Assembly (NCBI GenBank): GCA_947095535.1
Contig: OX352773.1
Span: forward strand, 170,078,438 to 170,142,437
Direction: 5' to 3'
From: Poecilobothrus nobilitatus
Lineage: Eukaryota > Arthropoda > Insecta > Diptera > Dolichopodidae
Length of the DNA: 64,000 bases
The translations under genes were made by a program, and so were the position numbers. Shown here piece after piece: positions 11,288-25,193 of this stretch (position 1 is the first letter of the stretch; each line of letters starts with the position of its first letter). The notes under the pieces are model-generated. The model saw only the letters and a list, made by a program, of their open reading frames with translations, did not search any database and had not been told where the DNA came from.

Positions 11288-13136
11288 TTATTATGTTGAA
11301 GCCCGTCGAAATGTTTCGATAAACAAAAATTCCACATTTGGTATACTGAAATCAGAATTTTATTCGAGCCTATAAAACGTTATTTTTATTATGATTTTTT
11401 TTTTTTTGTGTATGCTGGAGTCCGTCGAAACGGCAAATGAATGAAAATGAATGAAATTCCTTTCGATACATTTAATCATTCGAAAGGAAGCAGTTAAGAA
11501 GGAAGTGTTTAGTTCAAAATAATTTTTATTTTTTAAAAGTAAAAAAGTAAAGATATTTTTGTTTTAATAAGTTTTGTTTTTAAAGTTATAAATTTAAAAA
11601 TACTTTTTTTTTTTAAATCCGTGCATTTTTCAGTTTAAAAAAAATTTTTTTTGAGTAAATTTTTTTTTTCCAAACGCAAATCCTTTGAAATTTTTATTTC
11701 TTCATTTTTCAATTATTTTAAAGCCGTTACAAAATTCATCATCAATTTGTAAAAATTATTTTCAACATATTTTACTTTGGAATTTTTTGTTTATACTGAA
11801 CTGGTTATATTTATACAATACCAGACAACCTTGTAGAAAATTTTAATCGAAGTTTAAACGAAGTACACCCAATAATAATGTTCGTAAAATAATATTTCAC
11901 TATTTTCTAGCATTCTTTTTCTTTTATTCTTATTCAGTTCATATAAAAATTAATAAAAATATGATTTCGATTTTTTATTTTTTAAGTCAGTACCAAAGAT
12001 TATCTATTACAATAAGATGGGCCACTCTTTTTTTACACATATTAATGCATTTTTTACAAATACCTAAACAAACAAAAAATCATTAGTAAAAATAAGTCAA
12101 ATCAAATCAAAACCATTCTGTTATTGAAATTACGAAATATTGTTTAGGTAGTATTTTTACAATGCTTTTTTAAAGGCGCAACTTTATTACTGTGTTTATG
12201 TATTCTTATAATACAAAGTATAGGAATATTAGAAATTGAATCACAATGTATTTTTAAAGGCGCAACTTTGTTTAATTTTATACATGGTGTATTATATAGT
12301 GGCAAAAAGTAATAATCGAAAGTATTTTAAATTATTTATTGAAATTTGAATATGAAAAATATATTTTAATCTAATGTATTTTAATTGAAAATTTTATGTA
12401 GATGTTATTTAAATTTTAGATAGTTTGGAAAATAAATTTATTAAATATTTTAGCAAAATTAGTAGAAAGATTTAAAATAAAAATTATATGAACGTTTAAA
12501 AGATGATTTTAATTACGACAGTTGTAATAAATGTAACAAATCTTATTTTATAAAACTATACTCTTCACTTCAAATTTGTTCTTTTTAACATTATATTTGT
12601 CTTTTTTCAAAATCAAATTCGTCCAAATTTTTGAAATCAAATTTGTCTGTTTTTATGTTAAGTGTTCAAGATTTGTAAAAAATAAATACATAATTTAAAA
12701 ACCTATTTTGATTCCTTATACTTTTCTTTATAGCTTCAAATTATTTGTTTCAGTAAATCGTTTTTAAAATTTTGGATTAAATATTCTAAAACAACAAAAA
12801 AAAAATTTTTTTTTTTCAAATCTGCAGAACAATAAGATCTTTCAAATTTAAGTTGAAAAATTCTGTTTTTCATACTAAATTGCCAAAATTTGGTTCTTAT
12901 TTTTTAATTTTTGTCTCTATTACCTGTATATAACCAAACCAGCAGTGACTGAACAAAAAAAAAATTTCAATTGCAAAAAATACTAGATACAAAAAATATT
13001 TTACGAAACATATATAACTTTAACATCTGCAAAAAGTGTTTGCAGCCGAATGCGTTTCAGCATACCAATTTTTTCGAATGCGAAAAAAACTTTTTCATTC
13101 GAACGATTATTTCACTGGACTTCAGCATAACCATAT
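11288..13136. repeat. Scattered copies of a terminus-like motif TATGCTGAAGTCC
   Basis: Related words occur at about 11293 (tatgttgaagcccgtcgaaa), 11412 (tatgctggagtccgtcgaaa) and, in reverse, at about 13060 and 13120. They flank or interrupt the copy A/B region. They look like ends of a second MITE family inserted among the first, but full boundaries cannot be drawn. Confidence 0.4.
11797..12954 (-). mobile_element. TIR element, copy B (inverted, enlarged)
   Basis: Bases 11797-11945 are the reverse complement of 10400-10560 with modest divergence (shared words such as tagaaaattttaatcg and ctagcattcttttt). Bases 12822-12954 are the reverse complement of 10038-10173. The middle is about 0.6 kb longer than in copy A, which suggests an insertion in B or a deletion in A. 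The two copies could fold together. Confidence 0.75.
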
Positions 13137-13250
13137 TAATGTTTTAAGTAATGACGCAATGAAGAAGTAAAATAATTTTTTGAAATTAAAATTTTTGTTA
13201 GAATTGTTAAAAATATTTTAGTTGTCTAAAATTTAGAACTATTAATAATG

Positions 13251-14144
13251 GTGAATTAGTTTCTCAAAAAAAAAAAAAAAATGTTACAGTGATTCTGCCC
13301 TTTTTTGTGAAGGCAGAATTTTTTACATTCGTTTCTAAAAAATTCTACCTCTAAATGTAACATTTTCTGCTAATATTTTTTTTAAATTTTTATTTTCCAA
13401 TTAGAAATTATCTAATTGAAAATTATTTTATTTCAATTTTTCATACCCGAGAAAAAAATTTACCATACCGTATATGAAAAAATTCATAAAAAAAACATAA
13501 CTTTTCTTTAAATTTGTCAAAACTACTACGACAGCCATGAAAAACCAATGTTTCGGCTTGCCAGTATGTAGCATACTTTGTCACAATTCATTGTTAGAAG
13601 AATATTTTAATTTTATTCCATTAAAATTGACTTTTGTTGTTGCACTGGATATGTATAGGTATATTAATTTTCTTCTAAAAATTCAAAATTTCAAAATTAA
13701 AATACATATGTATAGTTAAAGTTAATAAATAATATTGCTTGACAATTAATGACAACGCAGTGTATGTAACATTCTGTTCGTTTGTAAAAAAAAAAATAAA
13801 AAGAGTTCAGGTGATTTATCGCGTACTACTACTTTCGTTAAACGAAAATCACATTCCAAAATTTGGAACTTTGAAAATTGAAAATCGCAAAGTTGCGAGT
13901 GCAAAATTAAATTTTTTATACTACATATATAATGCTTAAACAGTTAGACACCAGTATCAAAATTTTAATTTCCCATTCGGAATTTTACGATGTTCGATTT
14001 TTAAAGTTTCAAATTTTCGAATAAGATTTTTGTTTAGCGAAAGTAGCACTACACGGTAAGACACCTGAATTTTACGATTTTAATGCAAAACTGTGAAAAT
14101 GTTGCATTTTTAAATGCAGAATTTTTTTCGAGAAACGAATTCAC
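13251..14144. mobile_element. Foldback element, about 0.9 kb
   Basis: The ends GTGAATTAGTTTCTC and (reverse complement) GTGAATTCGTTTCTC match. In the centre, about 13803-13925 is the imperfect reverse complement of 13935-14075, with shared words such as ggaactttgaaaattgaaaa versus gaaactttaaaaatcgaaca. A TCTGCC/GGCAGA hairpin lies near 13293-13320. Short frames here have no recognisable product. Confidence 0.7.
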
Positions 14145-15603
14145 TATAACTTATACAATTAATTACAAATAATTCTTTTTGTTTTCTTCATTTTGTAATC
14201 CACAAAAAAAGAAAAAAAAATATATGCATTAGAAGAGTATCTTTTATATTAATTGAAAACAATTAATTTTGATTAAAATAATTTAAATTCGCAAGATTAT
14301 GAGACACAAATACTTTAAACATCTACATATGTATTCTTATATATACATAGTTGAGATATTATATTAAATTATTTATTAATTTATATATTGAGTATTTCAT
14401 TTATTTTTATATTTAATTTTTGTCTTTTTAATTTTAAATTATCTCATTATTAATCATTTTTTTTTTTTCTTATAAAAAAGTTTCATTTCATTATTCTTTA
14501 GTGAATTGTTCTTTTTAAATTTTAAAATGTCAAAAATTTTATTAATATTATAATAATTTTAAAAAAATTAATAAAAAAAATTAATTCGACAAAAATTTTA
14601 TTAGTTAAAAAATAGAATTTTTTTAAAAAAATATAATTTTAATAAAAAAAATATAGTTTCATAAATTTAGAAAAAATTTCAGTTAAAATTTTTAAAAATT
14701 GAATGAAAAATTGATATAATATAAAATATGATGATGATATAACGAAAATAAAAACAGAATATTAAATGTAATTTTACAACCCAGATATGGTTATTCAACT
14801 TCAATTAAAAAAAAAACAATTTTTTTTTAATGCAAATCATTTAAATTTTTAGTTTTAATTGTAAAATTTCATATTATAGTGCAATTATTAATAGAGTATA
14901 TTATATATATATATATATATTTAATACATGTTTCTTTTGTCTTATTTGTTAACTTAATTTTAATTTTGTCAAATTAAATTTTTATATATATACCATATGT
15001 ATATATTATAATAAAAATTAAGTTAATTGTATTTTTTTTTTTTTCATTTATTTATCAAAAATATTGAATTAAATTTAAAAATTTTTGTTTTTTGTTTCCT
15101 TTTTTTTTTTTTCTTTAACAATACATATATAATATAATAATATAATATAGGAGGAAAAAATTTTCTAAGTATTATATTCATAATTTTACTACGTTCAATA
15201 AAAATAATTTCTAAAGTAATTTTTTTTTTATTTCAATTATATTGTATTTGAGCATTTTGGCCAATTTTTTTTTATTTTTTTTCTACATTCTATCTAAAAG
15301 AAAAAAAGAAACAGACATTATTATTTCTTGAATAAAAATTAAAAAAAAAAAAAAAAAAAATTCAATTGGTAAACTGGAAAAAAATCCCGGATTAGTTGAA
15401 AGCTGAAAACCATCAACAACCATCTTATATTTGAGGAATTCAATGAAAAATGAGCTAAAAATCAAAAATTTAAAAATGATCTGTATAATATCTTATACGG
15501 TTTTCTGTGGTTTTAATATTAGATAACGCGAGTATTAGTAATTCTCCTGGTTTCCTCATACAGTAAAATTTTTATTGAAATGCCCGATTGTCTTGACGAA
15601 CTA
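14145..15603. other. Gene-free AT-rich tract
   Basis: Poly-A/T runs, a (TA)n microsatellite near 14905 and T-rich stretches. No exon with coding features seen on either strand. Confidence 0.75.
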
Positions 15604-16408
15604 AGGCGGCAGTTATAGCTATCATTGAAATGTTTCCAGAAAAAACGTTTCATTAAAAATTTATACTTTTTTCCGTATAGGTGATTATAGTAAGCAGAGA
15701 AAACTGTCAGTTAAATTATCTGTCAAATGGCAAATGATGATGATGGCAAAATAAAAATAAATGTAATTTAAATTTAAATTGTTGTTAGCGTTATTTTGAT
15801 GTTTGCAAAATAAAGTTTTATTATTTTAATTTATTTAATTATTATTGGTAGAAAATGGTAATAATAAAGAATAAAAAAAGATTTTTTCATTTAATAATGA
15901 CATTGACTGAATTGAGAAGAATAAAAAAGTATAAATTTCTCTAGAATAAAATTTTTTTTTTTTTTACTTTTTTTGAAATTTCCATTTTAAAACAAAAAAT
16001 TTTAAAACTAAACTTAAACAAAATAATAAAAAAACAAATTTTAAATCTCTTAAACTCATTAAAATACAAAATCATAATGAAAGATATCTAGAATTGCATC
16101 AGAATTTTTTTCAATGACAAACTGAAATGGGTAGAAATGAAACATATGTCATTGGAATAATTTTGTTTCATTAGCAAAATTACTGATCATTTGTTCAGGA
16201 AAATGATTACCAATCCGGAAAATCATAAAATTGATTTTTTTTTTTAATATTTAACTTAAAATTTAAAAATTCGTAGCTGAATTTATTCTTTAGAAATTAT
16301 TTAATCATTAAATCAACACTTTTGTTAAATTTTATATGTCTTTGCTGCAAAAAAATTGAAAATAAACATTTTCCGGAAGCATTTCAATGATAGCTATAAC
16401 TGGCGCCT
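15604..16408. mobile_element. MITE with TA target duplication, about 0.8 kb
   Basis: The left TIR AGGCGGCAGTTATAGCTATC and right TIR (reverse complement) AGGCGCCAGTTATAGCTATC match. Homology extends about 40 bases through ATTGAAATG and TTTCC(A/G)GAAAA. TA dinucleotides abut both ends (15602-15603 and 16409-16410), as expected for Tc1/mariner-type transposition. No transposase frame remains. Confidence 0.85.
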
Positions 16409-18800
16409 TACATGGAAATTTCTTCATTATGCATACAAGATAATATTAAATTTTAATTAAATCATAAAAAAAAATTTTTATTATAGAAATTTGTATTAAA
16501 AATTCCATTTACGGAATTATGGATAAAATTAATGTTAATGGAAAAAAATAATATAGAATGTATATTTAACACGGTATTTATATTTTCAACTGGTTTTAGA
16601 TTTTTTCAATTTAAGATGAGTTTTTTAAAAGACAAGGTTTTCTAAATAACCATCAAAAATACATGAATCGATTATTCATCTTAAGATAATTTATTAAGTT
16701 TTATTATAGTATTAAAAATTTGTGTTCACTTTATAAGGGTGATTTATTAAATAAAATATGTAATAAATTTTTATATAAAATATTTAGATATTTTTTTTTT
16801 TTCAAGAAGTAATAACATGTAAAATTAAAAAAAAAAAAAAAAAAACAAAGAAAGGAATTAAACATTATTAATTACCTATATACATTTTGTAACAGAATTC
16901 ATTTACATATATTATATAAAAATTTTTTGGAAGAAAAAATTTCAAATTGAATTAAATAAAAATTGAACAAGTTATACCAGCTAAACTGATAAAAACAACC
17001 TTTTAATGTAGTTTTTATTGTAAAATAGGGGCGCATTCCATTTATCTTTTCAAAGTATACTTGCAAAATATTCGAGCTAGCCATTGAATGAAAATAGGCA
17101 TTTAACAACATTTATTTGCAAATAATTGAAAAGGTTAAACGCCTAATATTAATATACTATGCATTTAATATTTATATTTGATATCTATATATATAATATA
17201 TTTTTTCTGACAAAACAATTAATAAATTAATGTTGAGTGAGTGATCAATCTAAAAAATTAAAAAAAATCTTACTTAAAATTAAAAAAATTCTATAGAATA
17301 TCGATATTTAATTTTTTTTAAAGTTAATTACAAATGTTTCTGATAAAAGGAAATTTTTTTTTTATATTTTTATTTTAATTTAAAACTAATCACAACTATT
17401 AGTAATTGATTTTTTAAAAGAAAATTGAAAAAAAAAAAAATTAATATATGTATGTATTATGTAATTTTAATTTTCGAAGATATTAAAGACACAAATTTAA
17501 GGTGGTTTGAGACGATCATAGAAATAATATAAAAGAAGTATCATTTCATATTTATATTAAAAATAAAAATCGTGTAAACACATTTAAAATTTTTTCACAA
17601 AAAAAAATAATAGAAAAATAGAAATGCTATTTCTATATTGCTATTTTTAATAATTCTCTCCTTCATATTTTTTGATCGTGTAAACATTTTTGTTAATAGA
17701 CATGACAAATGTCAAAGATCTATTATGATTTTAGTATTATATTTATGACGTTTGGTTGTTAATTTTTTGATATTATTTCTATTATCATATCAAAAAAACC
17801 TTTAAATTTTTTATTAAAAAAAAAAAAAAAAAAAATACTAACAAAAATATTGAAATATTGTATAAATTCTTAAATTATTACCATTTACCACATATCGCAC
17901 TTTAATTATTATATTTGATATACTCTTTTTAATTTTTTATTTTTTTTCATTTGAAACAAAATTAATAAACAATTTATATATATTTCAACAATCAAACAAT
18001 TTATCTTCTTTTTTTTTTTTTTTTATTTCATTGAATTTATTAAAATTATATAAAATTAATTTTATAAATTCTAATAGAAATTGTTTACATTTCTTAATGA
18101 CTATTTATGTATATATAGTTTAATTTTAATCAAAACTTTAATAAAAAAAAAACTTTTTGTGCTTTTAAATTGTATCAGAATTTTTTTTTTTTTTTGTCAA
18201 AATAATTATAAATTTTTTAATATTTTATAAAATTATGATATTATATAAAAAAAAAAAAAAAAACAATAATTATAATTATAATAATAATAAAAGAAAATTA
18301 AATGCATGATTATAAATGTATTAAAATATTTATTTTCTATTTGGATATGATTTATGGTTATGGTTATGCTATTTAAAAAAAAAAAAATAATATTAATAAT
18401 AATAATGACAATATTTTGAATTTATATAATATAAATGATTAATTTTAATTATATTTAAATAATATTTTATCAGTCATTTTAAATTGTTAACTTAAAAATA
18501 ATAATCATTACATATATATGTATATATATTTTTATTAGTAAGTGCAATATGAGTTGTTAGTAAATAATTACAAATTAATGAAAATTTATTTTTTATTTAT
18601 TCTATTTTATTTTATTTTTATTTTTTTTTTTTTTAAAAAACAAAAATAAATACAATATTTTATTATTTGTATATATATTGAAAATGTTTGATAAAGTTTT
18701 AATAAAAATAATAATATATTAAAAAAAAATATTAAAATTAATTAATAAATAAGTTGAATAAAAAAATAAAATTGCAATATGATATTTTATTATATTGACG
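16409..18800. other. Gene-free AT-rich tract
   Basis: No supported exon. A short minus-strand frame at 16899-17111 has no recognisable motif. Homopolymer runs dominate from 17800 on. Confidence 0.7.
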
Positions 18801-20042
18801 CATATCACATTTGACTTGTAATATGTATTATCAAATTTTTAGTACCAAATTTTTTAGCTCAAACTATAAAACTTTTATTTTTATTTTGGCTCAAAAAGCC
18901 ATTTAGTATGTTTATTTAACTTTGTTTACTCAAAGAAAATAAAAATCTCCATGATTCAAATCCAATTCAATTTCCAATTTTAGTGATATTTATCACAAGT
19001 CTAACATGATATGAATGATTATCTTTGTTAAATTGTTATTATTAATTAATTATTTAATGGAGTAATCTTCGAACTCTGCATTTAATTGAAAATGAAAATT
19101 TTTTAAAATATTTTTTTTTTTTTTTTTTTAATTTTTAAGATGTTTCTATTTTATCGTTATATATTATTACGATATTTTTTTTATATAATAAAATAATTAT
19201 AACTTTAACCAATAAAGCTTAAACAAATCTCATCTCTTTAATTTATAATTTACTCAATTTATTGTAATTTTTAAATTTTTAATTAATTATAAAAACTATA
19301 ATCCAATTATTTATTCTTTAAGATGTATCATACAAAAAATATCAATGACGCGATGATTTCTTATTCTTTTAAAAGCAAAAGTGACGTTTTCAAATTGACG
19401 CGATTTTAACTGTCAAAATCATTGTGTTTACTTAGTATTTTTGCAAAAAAAATTTTTACACAAGTGATAGTTATTTTATATCACCTATTTTTTTTCTTAG
19501 TGATATCACTTTTGATTTTAAAAGTAGTTTTAACAGTTTATATTTAGGTAATTAAAATTTATACTTTTTTTTTTTTTGTTTACTATTAAAATCAAACTAA
19601 CCAAACTACTATTAAAAAAAAAAAAGCCAAATAAAAAAATTCAAAATTTAATACAAACACAAAATTTATTAACAGTAGACAAGTAAACTGCTAAGATTAC
19701 GAAAATTTTTTCACCCATCTTAAAGAAATATATTTCTGGCTAAAAGTGACGTGATGAATTTTTTCATCGGTGATGCATTTATTCATCGGTTCAGTGATGC
19801 ATTTTAAAGAATAGGTGTGTATATATCCAATACATCCAGTGATATGAATTTACAAAATTTGTCATTGCATTAAGGTTCGGAATCATGGAGCTTTTAATTT
19901 TGTTTAAAAATAAAAAGCTAAATAACCATGTTAAATAGGCTTACTATGCCAAAATAAAATTAAAAGTTCTATCATATTTGAGCTATAATTTGGTTTTGGA
20001 CAAGTTTTTGTGATAAGTATCACAAGTTAAACGTGATATGTG
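18801..20042. mobile_element. Long-TIR element, about 1.24 kb with arms near 165 bp
   Basis: Left arm from CATATCACATTTGACTTGT. The reverse complement of the right arm begins CATATCACGTTTAACTTGT. The two continue in parallel through TAGCTCAAA, ACTTTTA-TTTT, TATTTTGGC and TCCATGATTC. An extra copy of the terminal word (tatcacaagt...catgatatgaa) lies inside the left arm near 18985-19017. No coding capacity seen. Confidence 0.8.
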
Positions 20043-23000
20043 TTTATATGTTTATGTATAATAAAAAAAAAAATACGTTAAAAATGAAAGATTGTCAAAA
20101 GTAAAACCATTTCAAATTGTTTCTTTTTTCTTTTTCAAAAAATTAATTAAAATTTCCAAAATTATAGACATAAGAAATATTATACGTTAACTTTTCCTCA
20201 CAAATATTTTACAGAAAAGAAAAATTTTTTTAAATTAAAGTTTTATTTGATTTTAATAAAATCTTATATCAAACATTTTTTTTTTTTTTTTTTTGTTTTA
20301 ATAAAAATAATATACGTATACAATACATATATATATTATATACTATGTATATATAATTGTTTTTAATTTTAAATTATAATTTTGTTAGTAATAAAATGAT
20401 TAGTTAATATATGGCTTCTATTTTTTTTTTTTTTTTTTTTTTATATGTGATGACTATAAAATAAAAATTAAATCTTTGTTAAACTAAATTAAAAATATTG
20501 AATGCATTTTTTTAATTTATACAAAAAAAAAAAAAAAAAAAACGAAAAACGAAAAAGAAAATAAAAACCTCCTACGACAATATTGTTCTTATCATAAAAT
20601 ATTTAAGGTTTTCTTGTTTTGTTTTTCTTTTTTTTTTTTTCTTCTTGTTTTTATTATTTTTAATTCTTTGAAATTTTTATTTTTATTTTCTTTAAACTTA
20701 AGTTTGAATTTAAAATTCATTTTCAGTCTTGTACAATTTATATTTTATATTTTACCTTAAAAAAAAAAAAAAAAAAAAATGAATTCATTTTAAATGAATA
20801 TTTTTATTACTTTTTTTTTTTTTTTTTTTGCAAATAACATAAGTGTAAATTATTCAGTCAAATAATGGAAAAAAAAAACAAAAAAAAAACCGTTATTATT
20901 ATTTTAAAATTCGAAATTTTAGAAAATTATGTAAGATTTATTATAATTTTGATAAAAAATTTTTAGTATTATTATAATACAGAATATTATGATAAAAATA
21001 AATTTTACATACATATATATATGTACATATATATTATACCATCAGGACGATACACATTTAACTATATTAGATAATATCATAATACTAAAAATATGTTATC
21101 AGAAATATATAGATGTATATACATACATATATATATGTGTTTTTTAAATAACCAAAAAAAAAAAAAAAATTTAAATTTAAATAAAAAATTATTTATTTTT
21201 TTTTTTTTGGCAATTTTAGCTTAATTTCTAATTTAAAACTGAAAAATGTTGATTTTTGCAAAATTTAGGAAAAATTTTTAATTTAGGTAAATATTTTTGT
21301 AATTTTTCATACCTTTCATTTCTTTATTTTTGAATAATGTTATAAATGTGACTTAAGAATAAAATTGCATTAATAATTAAAAAAAAAAAAATCAAAACGT
21401 CAATAATTACATAATATATTTTATATATTTTAGAAAGAAGAACTCATCACTAAGATATTCAACTTCAAACTAGACACCGATCAATGTCAAAGAGCATAGA
21501 TCAGATCAGACACAGAGATATTTCTGTGTCAGATGATATATGGAGGCATACCTTAAAACAATTGCTGTAAAAATCATTTTAACATAGCACAAAAATGGGA
21601 AAGCTAAGAAATTATTTAATTAGAGACGAGGTGCTTTATACCTTATTGAAGCTATGAGGCAGAACTTAAAACAATTACAGTAAAAATAATTTTAAAATGG
21701 CGTAAAGTATAAAACTAAGTAATTATTTAAATTTAAATTCGAGAATAATGCCAAATTTGAAAAAAAAAAAAAAAAAAGTAGACAAGGGACAATATTATTT
21801 ACATTATATTTAAGTTTTATTCAAGTTAAATTCAATTAAGAATATTTTAAAAAGTCTCCAAATGAGAATGAATCTTATCTTTTTTTTGTTTTTAATTTTA
21901 ACAGAGTGTACTACAATTAGAGTTCACATTTTTTTTTTTTTTTTGAAATTTTATATTTTGTATATTTTTTTTTTTAATTTATATTTACTATAAATGAACC
22001 TATTAATAGTTATCTAGTATTCAAATGTTTGCAAGTGAAATTTTAATTTAAATATTACATTAAACACAAATTCAAATTATTACATTCGAATCTTATAGTT
22101 TTGTAATTCTGTGAAAATTTTATCGAAACATTAAGTAAACTTAGAAATGGTATTACAAAAAAAAAAAAAAAAAAATTTGAATTTATATTAATTAATATAC
22201 AATATAATTTAATAATTTGATAGGAATTACGAAAGTCAAATGAAGGAAATTTTACTCCATATTTTTTGTTGCTATTTTCTTATTTTATTAGGTAATATCA
22301 GATCAAACCAACAGTTACATTTTATAAAGTAAAAAAATGAATTGATGGAAACTATATATACAATTTTATTCTTATATATATAAAACAATTAAATTTTGGA
22401 AAAAAAAGGAACCAAAAAATTACATTAGTGCCTTAATATTATATAATTAATTTAATTATTTAAAATTTTTCCTTTAGTTTGTTTTTTTTTTTTTAATTTG
22501 TTTCAGTTTTCCGGATTTTTTTTGTATTTTTTTTTTTTTTTTTTGGATTTAATTAATTATTAATAATAATATTGAAATATAAATCATATTAATTGATAAT
22601 AAAAAATAAGATGTATATAGATATATGTATATATACTTAATATAAGATATAAATTTAAAAAATGTATATTAAAAGACATGTTTCTTCTGAGATACTATGG
22701 TATAAGTTCAGACTTAAAATTTTTTTTAAAGTATAAAATAATAATAAGAAAAAAAAAAATCTTAAAATATTTCATTTTTAGTTTAAAACAAAAAAAAAAA
22801 AAAATAATTATATATATAGTATTATTTTCAAGTCAACTTTTTGCTTTGCAAATTTTTTTTTTTTTTTTTTTTACTAGATAATGTTGGCTTTAATATTTTT
22901 GTTAAAACTAAAAAGTCTTGTATTTATTATATATTTATTTATTATTATTTTTTTTTATTTAATTTTTATATAATTTATTTATTTTTTAATTTAGTTTTTT

Positions 23001-25193
23001 ATTTTTATTTTTGTTTTTTCTATCCAATATTTTATGATTATTTATTTTATTTATATAAAAATAAAAGTATATTGTAAGTAAAAATAAGTAGTTTTGCTTG
23101 TTTAAATTAGTTAGTTATTAATATTTTTTTTTTTTTTCTAAATTAAAAAAAAAACAAAAAAAAAAAGTCTTTATTTTAGTATGAATTAAGAATTTTTAAT
23201 TGTTTTTGTTTTTTTTTTGAAATGATTACTTTCAGAAGGAAAAAAAAAAAAATTAATTTTTATTAATTTATTTTACATTTAAAATTTTTTTTTTTTAATA
23301 ATTTTAATAATTTTTTAATGTTTTTTTTTATTTTTTGTTTAGGGAATGAGTTATTTTATACATATATTTAGTTATTTTATGATCAAGTAATTAACGTATA
23401 CGTACATTTCAAAAAATTATTTATTTTTTTTTTTTTTTGTTTTTTTGTTAAACATTTATATAATTAGAACATATAATGTTCTATTTTAAGCAAATGATTT
23501 TTTATGAAATGCGTCAAAATTTCCGGAAAAAATAAAAATATCAATGAAAAAAAATAAAAAATAAATTTTAATATCTGTAGTTATAATCATATATAAAAAT
23601 ATGATTAATCTAATCATAAATATTAAAATTAATATTTTCATTAAAGAAAATATATATAATAAAAATTAATTTTATTATTTCATTATTATTTTTTGATGGA
23701 CTATTAATTGTTATTGTTTTTTATTTTAATTCATAAGTTCTTGAAGATTATTATTATGTATAGTTACACGTTTTACATTAAATTAAATTAAAAAAAAAAA
23801 ATAAATAAATAAAAACAATTAAATTTTAAATATTGTTGTTAAGTCCAATGCATTCAAAATAATATGTAATTACAATTAAGAAAAAAAAATATATATATTA
23901 TTTTTCTTTATATTAAAATTAAAAATTATAAATAAATCAAAATTATATATAAGTAAGCATATATATATATATATATATATTTTAAATTTTTTTATTTATG
24001 TATTCATTTAGTTATAATATTGCAATTGCAATTTTTTTAAATGCTATTATTAATTTTTTTTAAACTTTTCAAACAGCATCTTAAATCATTTCTTATTTGT
24101 AACAAAACAAAAAAAAAAAAAGAAATTTGAGACGTTATTTTTGTTTTTTTTTAATTTACATTTTTTAATTATTTATTTTTGATAAATTTTAAAATTATTT
24201 ATTGCATTTATACAATTAATTACTTAATCATATTGGCAGTTTTTTTTTTTTTTTTTGTTTGAATTTGAAGAAAATTTTTATTTTTATATATAATTTTATA
24301 TATATATTTATATATATATGTATATATTATATATAGGACTAAAATTTTAGTTTACACCAGGCTAAATCTTATATATTAGAAATATCATCTTATTATATTT
24401 ATACTAAACTATTATTGAATTTTGTTTTGATGATTTTTTTTTTTTTTTTTTTTAATTTAATTTTTCTTATTTTATACATATGAATTTTTCAAAATAAAAA
24501 AAAAAAAATAAAATAAGAAAATTAAAAAAGTTTTAAATAAATTTTTTATCTTCTGAGTTTTATTTAAAAATTAGCTTTGTGTAAACTTCAACTTAAAATT
24601 ATTATAACTACTAGAAAAAAAAAAAAAAACTTAACATACTAAATCATAGATGGAGTAAAATGTTTTTCTTATTATTTTTTTTTTTTAATTTTTTTTTTTT
24701 TTTTTCGTATAAATTCTTAATTTTTATTTTTTATATTTTTTTTTTTTATGTAAATATCTTATATGAAGGCAGTCTTTACATTGATTTTCATTTAAATGAG
24801 TAAAAAAACAAAGTTTTTTAGATTATAAATTTATAATTAAATGTTATAAGTATGCATTTTAATAATTATGTATAATTAGATTACATATAATATCCATGAA
24901 TTAAAAAAAAAAAAATAAGATATAATAAGGAGGCAAAATTTTTAAAAAAATATTTTTCATTTGAAATTTTTTGACTATAATTTTTTTATCAATTTTTAAA
25001 TAAATTTATTTATTTATTTATTTTTTTTTCTTTTCTATTCTATATTCCCCCTTGTTCAATGTCACCCTCTTATATAATAAATATACCCTCTCATTCCATA
25101 TTAAATTTTCAAATTATTAAATTTTATATTAAAAAACAAATTATTTAAATTAATGTACAAATTAAAAATACTTTTCATAAAATTTTCCATTCC
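20043..25193. other. Gene-free AT-rich 3' flank of the last lola exon
   Basis: Almost pure A/T with many poly-T and poly-A runs of 12-20. Part of it just left of 25194 must be the 3' UTR of the last exon. AATAAA-like hexamers are too frequent to assign a cleavage site. Short all-Phe/Ile/Tyr frames (for example 22678-23077) are composition artefacts. Confidence 0.7.
21541..21735. repeat. Tandem duplication, period about 113 bp
   Basis: ggaggcataccttaaaacaa at 21542 recurs as gaggcagaacttaaaacaat at about 21656. Both are followed by TTGCTGTAAAAAT/TTACAGTAAAAAT and an AAATTATTTAA-type end. Just upstream, gacacagagatatttctgtg with its continuation (21509-21530) forms a near-perfect 22-base palindrome. 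Confidence 0.75.

Noticed and set aside
22678..23077. Overlapping plus-strand frames
   Set aside because: Phe/Tyr/Ile-only translation of T-rich simple sequence.
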